64,000 nt of DNA from positions 1,302,001 through 1,366,000 of the forward strand of contig NZ_CP122458.1 in NCBI RefSeq assembly GCF_032598905.1. Direction: 5' to 3'. Shown in pieces: positions 62,787 to 64,000 of the stretch. The translations under genes and the position numbers were made by a program. The notes under the pieces were generated by a model, which did no database searches, was not told where the DNA came from, and saw only the letters and a list, made by a program, of their open reading frames with translations. The DNA comes from Streptomyces sp. 11x1 (GTDB lineage: Bacteria; Actinomycetota; Actinomycetes; Streptomycetales; Streptomycetaceae). Each line of letters starts with the position of its first letter. The stretch's first letter is position 1.

Positions 62787-64000
62787 CGCATGGCACGGAC
62801 GACCCGCTCGACACCGCCCGGCTGTATGAGCGGGTCGTGGAGATCATCGCGGACCACACCGGTTACGACAGGTCCTATCTGCTGCCGGAGAGTCACTTCG
62901 AGGCAGAGCTCGGCATCGACTCCATCACGCTCCAGTCCATCCTGGAGACGGTTCGCGAGCGCTTCGGTACCGCCGACGGACCGCTCGCCGAGTCGGCCAC
63001 CGTCGGGGAACTCGTCGACGCGCTCGGCCGCGTCCTGCACCTGCCGGAGACCGATCGACGCGCACCGGCGGACACGGCGGTCACGGCAGTCACCGGACAG
63101 ACCGACGCGCCGCCCGAGGACCCGGCGCTGGCCGCCGTGCTGACGGCCGCCCTGCACCACACCGGTTACCGCAGCGACCAGTTGGGCCTGGACACCGCGC
63201 TGGAGAGCGAGCTGGGCATCGACTCCGTGGTCCTCGCCTCCGTGGTGGCCGAGACCGCCGACGCTCTCGGCCTGGACGGATCGCTGCTCGGCCCGGTGCA
63301 GGCCACGACGCTGCGCGAACTCGTCACCGTGCTGGCCTCGGCCCGCCGCACGACCGCCCCCGAACCCGAACCCGGTGCCCATGACGGCGCATGGGACTCC
63401 CGTTCGACCAAGGACTTCGTCGAGCAGCGCGACCCGGACCTGTTCGCCAAGACCCGCAGCTTCCGGTCCTACCTGCGAGGGCGGGAACAGCAGCACCTGT
63501 ACTGGTACGGCATGCCGTTGCGGTCCCGGAGCAGCAACCGAGCCGTGATCTTCGACGAACTGACCGGCCGGGAACGCGAGTTCCTCATGTTCGCCTCCAA
63601 CAACTACCTGGGCCTCGCCAACCACCCGCGGGTCGTGGAGGCGGTGTGCGACGCCACCCGCGTCTACGGGGCCACACACACCGGTTCGCGCTTCATCGGT
63701 GGCACCAACATGCTGCACAAGGAGCTGGAACGGCGGCTCGCGGCCTTCAAGCAGCGTTCCGCCTGCATCGTCTTCCCCGGCGGCTACGCCGCGAACCTCG
63801 GTACCGTCTCCGCCCTGGTCAAGAACTACGACACCCTCGTGGTCGACCGGCTCAACCACATGAGCATCGTCGACGGCGGCCGGCTGTCGGGCGGCATCCG
63901 CAAGATCTACCAGCACAACGACATGGCGGACCTGGAGCGAATCCTCGCCCGTACCGCCGATCGGTCCGACGGGGGCACCCTCGTCGTGGCCGACGGCGTG
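62783..64000 (+). CDS. redN: RedN: ACP-ACP-alpha-oxoamine synthase (partial, runs off the window)
   Basis: 406 codons visible, with no stop before 64000. ATG 62783 has AAGGAGG about 9 nt upstream. Two tandem carrier domains come first (ELGIDSITL, Ser47; ELGIDSVVL, Ser148). From about residue 205 follows a PLP-dependent alpha-oxoamine synthase (8-amino-7-oxononanoate synthase family: FASNNYLGLANHP, GSRFIGGTNMLHKELE, DRLNHMSIVDG). The PLP-binding Lys lies beyond the window. This ACP-ACP-OAS architecture is that of PigH/RedN: it carries the malonyl-derived intermediate formed with RedX and condenses it with serine to make the second pyrrole ring of the bipyrrole. Confidence 0.9.
   Translation, partial: MTHGTDDPLDTARLYERVVEIIADHTGYDRSYLLPESHFEAELGIDSITLQSILETVRERFGTADGPLAESATVGELVDALGRVLHLPETDRRAPADTAVTAVTGQTDAPPEDPALAAVLTAALHHTGYRSDQLGLDTALESELGIDSVVLASVVAETADALGLDGSLLGPVQATTLRELVTVLASARRTTAPEPEPGAHDGAWDSRSTKDFVEQRDPDLFAKTRSFRSYLRGREQQHLYWYGMPLRSRSSNRAVIFDELTGREREFLMFASNNYLGLANHPRVVEAVCDATRVYGATHTGSRFIGGTNMLHKELERRLAAFKQRSACIVFPGGYAANLGTVSALVKNYDTLVVDRLNHMSIVDGGRLSGGIRKIYQHNDMADLERILARTADRSDGGTLVVADGV

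Overview
The window looks like a Streptomyces (or close actinomycete) secondary-metabolite region. Base composition is very GC-rich, third codon positions are almost all G or C, some starts are GTG, many genes overlap by ATGA or GTGA, and rare TTA (bldA-type) codons occur in a regulator. It holds two abutting biosynthetic gene clusters and no tRNA, rRNA, CRISPR array or intact mobile element that I can see.

Region 1 (1-46,776, plus the regulator to 49,635): a modular type I polyketide synthase (PKS) locus. Four collinear PKS genes run on the minus strand: 44450-27024 (loading module + modules 1-3), 27009-11995 (modules 4-6), 11913-160 (modules 7-8) and 110-1 (only the N-terminal docking helix of the next gene). 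Matching C- and N-terminal docking segments sit at each junction. The predicted order is KSQ-AT(malonyl)-ACP; M1 methylmalonyl/KR; M2 malonyl/KR; M3 methylmalonyl-like/dead KR; M4 methylmalonyl/KR; M5 unusual AT (FAGH)/KR; M6 malonyl/DH-KR; M7 methylmalonyl/DH-KR; M8 methylmalonyl/DH-ER-KR. This is the published logic of bafilomycin/hygrolidin-type plecomacrolides (V-ATPase inhibitors) from C23 to C8, but with an acetate starter instead of isobutyrate. The rest of the assembly line, the thioesterase and most tailoring genes lie outside the window. Divergent from the PKS are an acyltransferase-like enzyme, an AMP-binding ligase and a large LuxR (LAL) activator with two TTA codons.

Region 2 (about 49,636-50,413): a gene-poor boundary with a decayed fragment that resembles the C-terminal domain of an MmyB-type regulator, and the probable redD promoter.

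Region 3 (50,414-64,000): the left part of a prodiginine (undecylprodigiosin, red) cluster, in the same order as I know it from Streptomyces coelicolor: redD, redX, redW, redY, redZ, redV, redU, a kinase-like gene in the redT/redS slot, redR, redQ, redP, redO and the start of redN. RedO/RedW make the pyrrolyl-2-carboxyl carrier-protein thioester, RedX/RedN build the bipyrrole (RedV probably oxidises it), RedP/RedQ/RedR make the dodecanoyl chain, and RedU primes the carrier proteins.

The most notable non-coding signals lie between redQ and redP. One is a symmetric pair of three-heptamer arrays with 11-bp periodicity (a SARP operator signature, probably for RedD). The other is a 163-bp inverted repeat whose arm differences are almost all of the kind that become G-U pairs in minus-strand RNA. 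Both compound classes predicted here disturb vacuolar-type acidification, so the juxtaposition of the two clusters may be functional.
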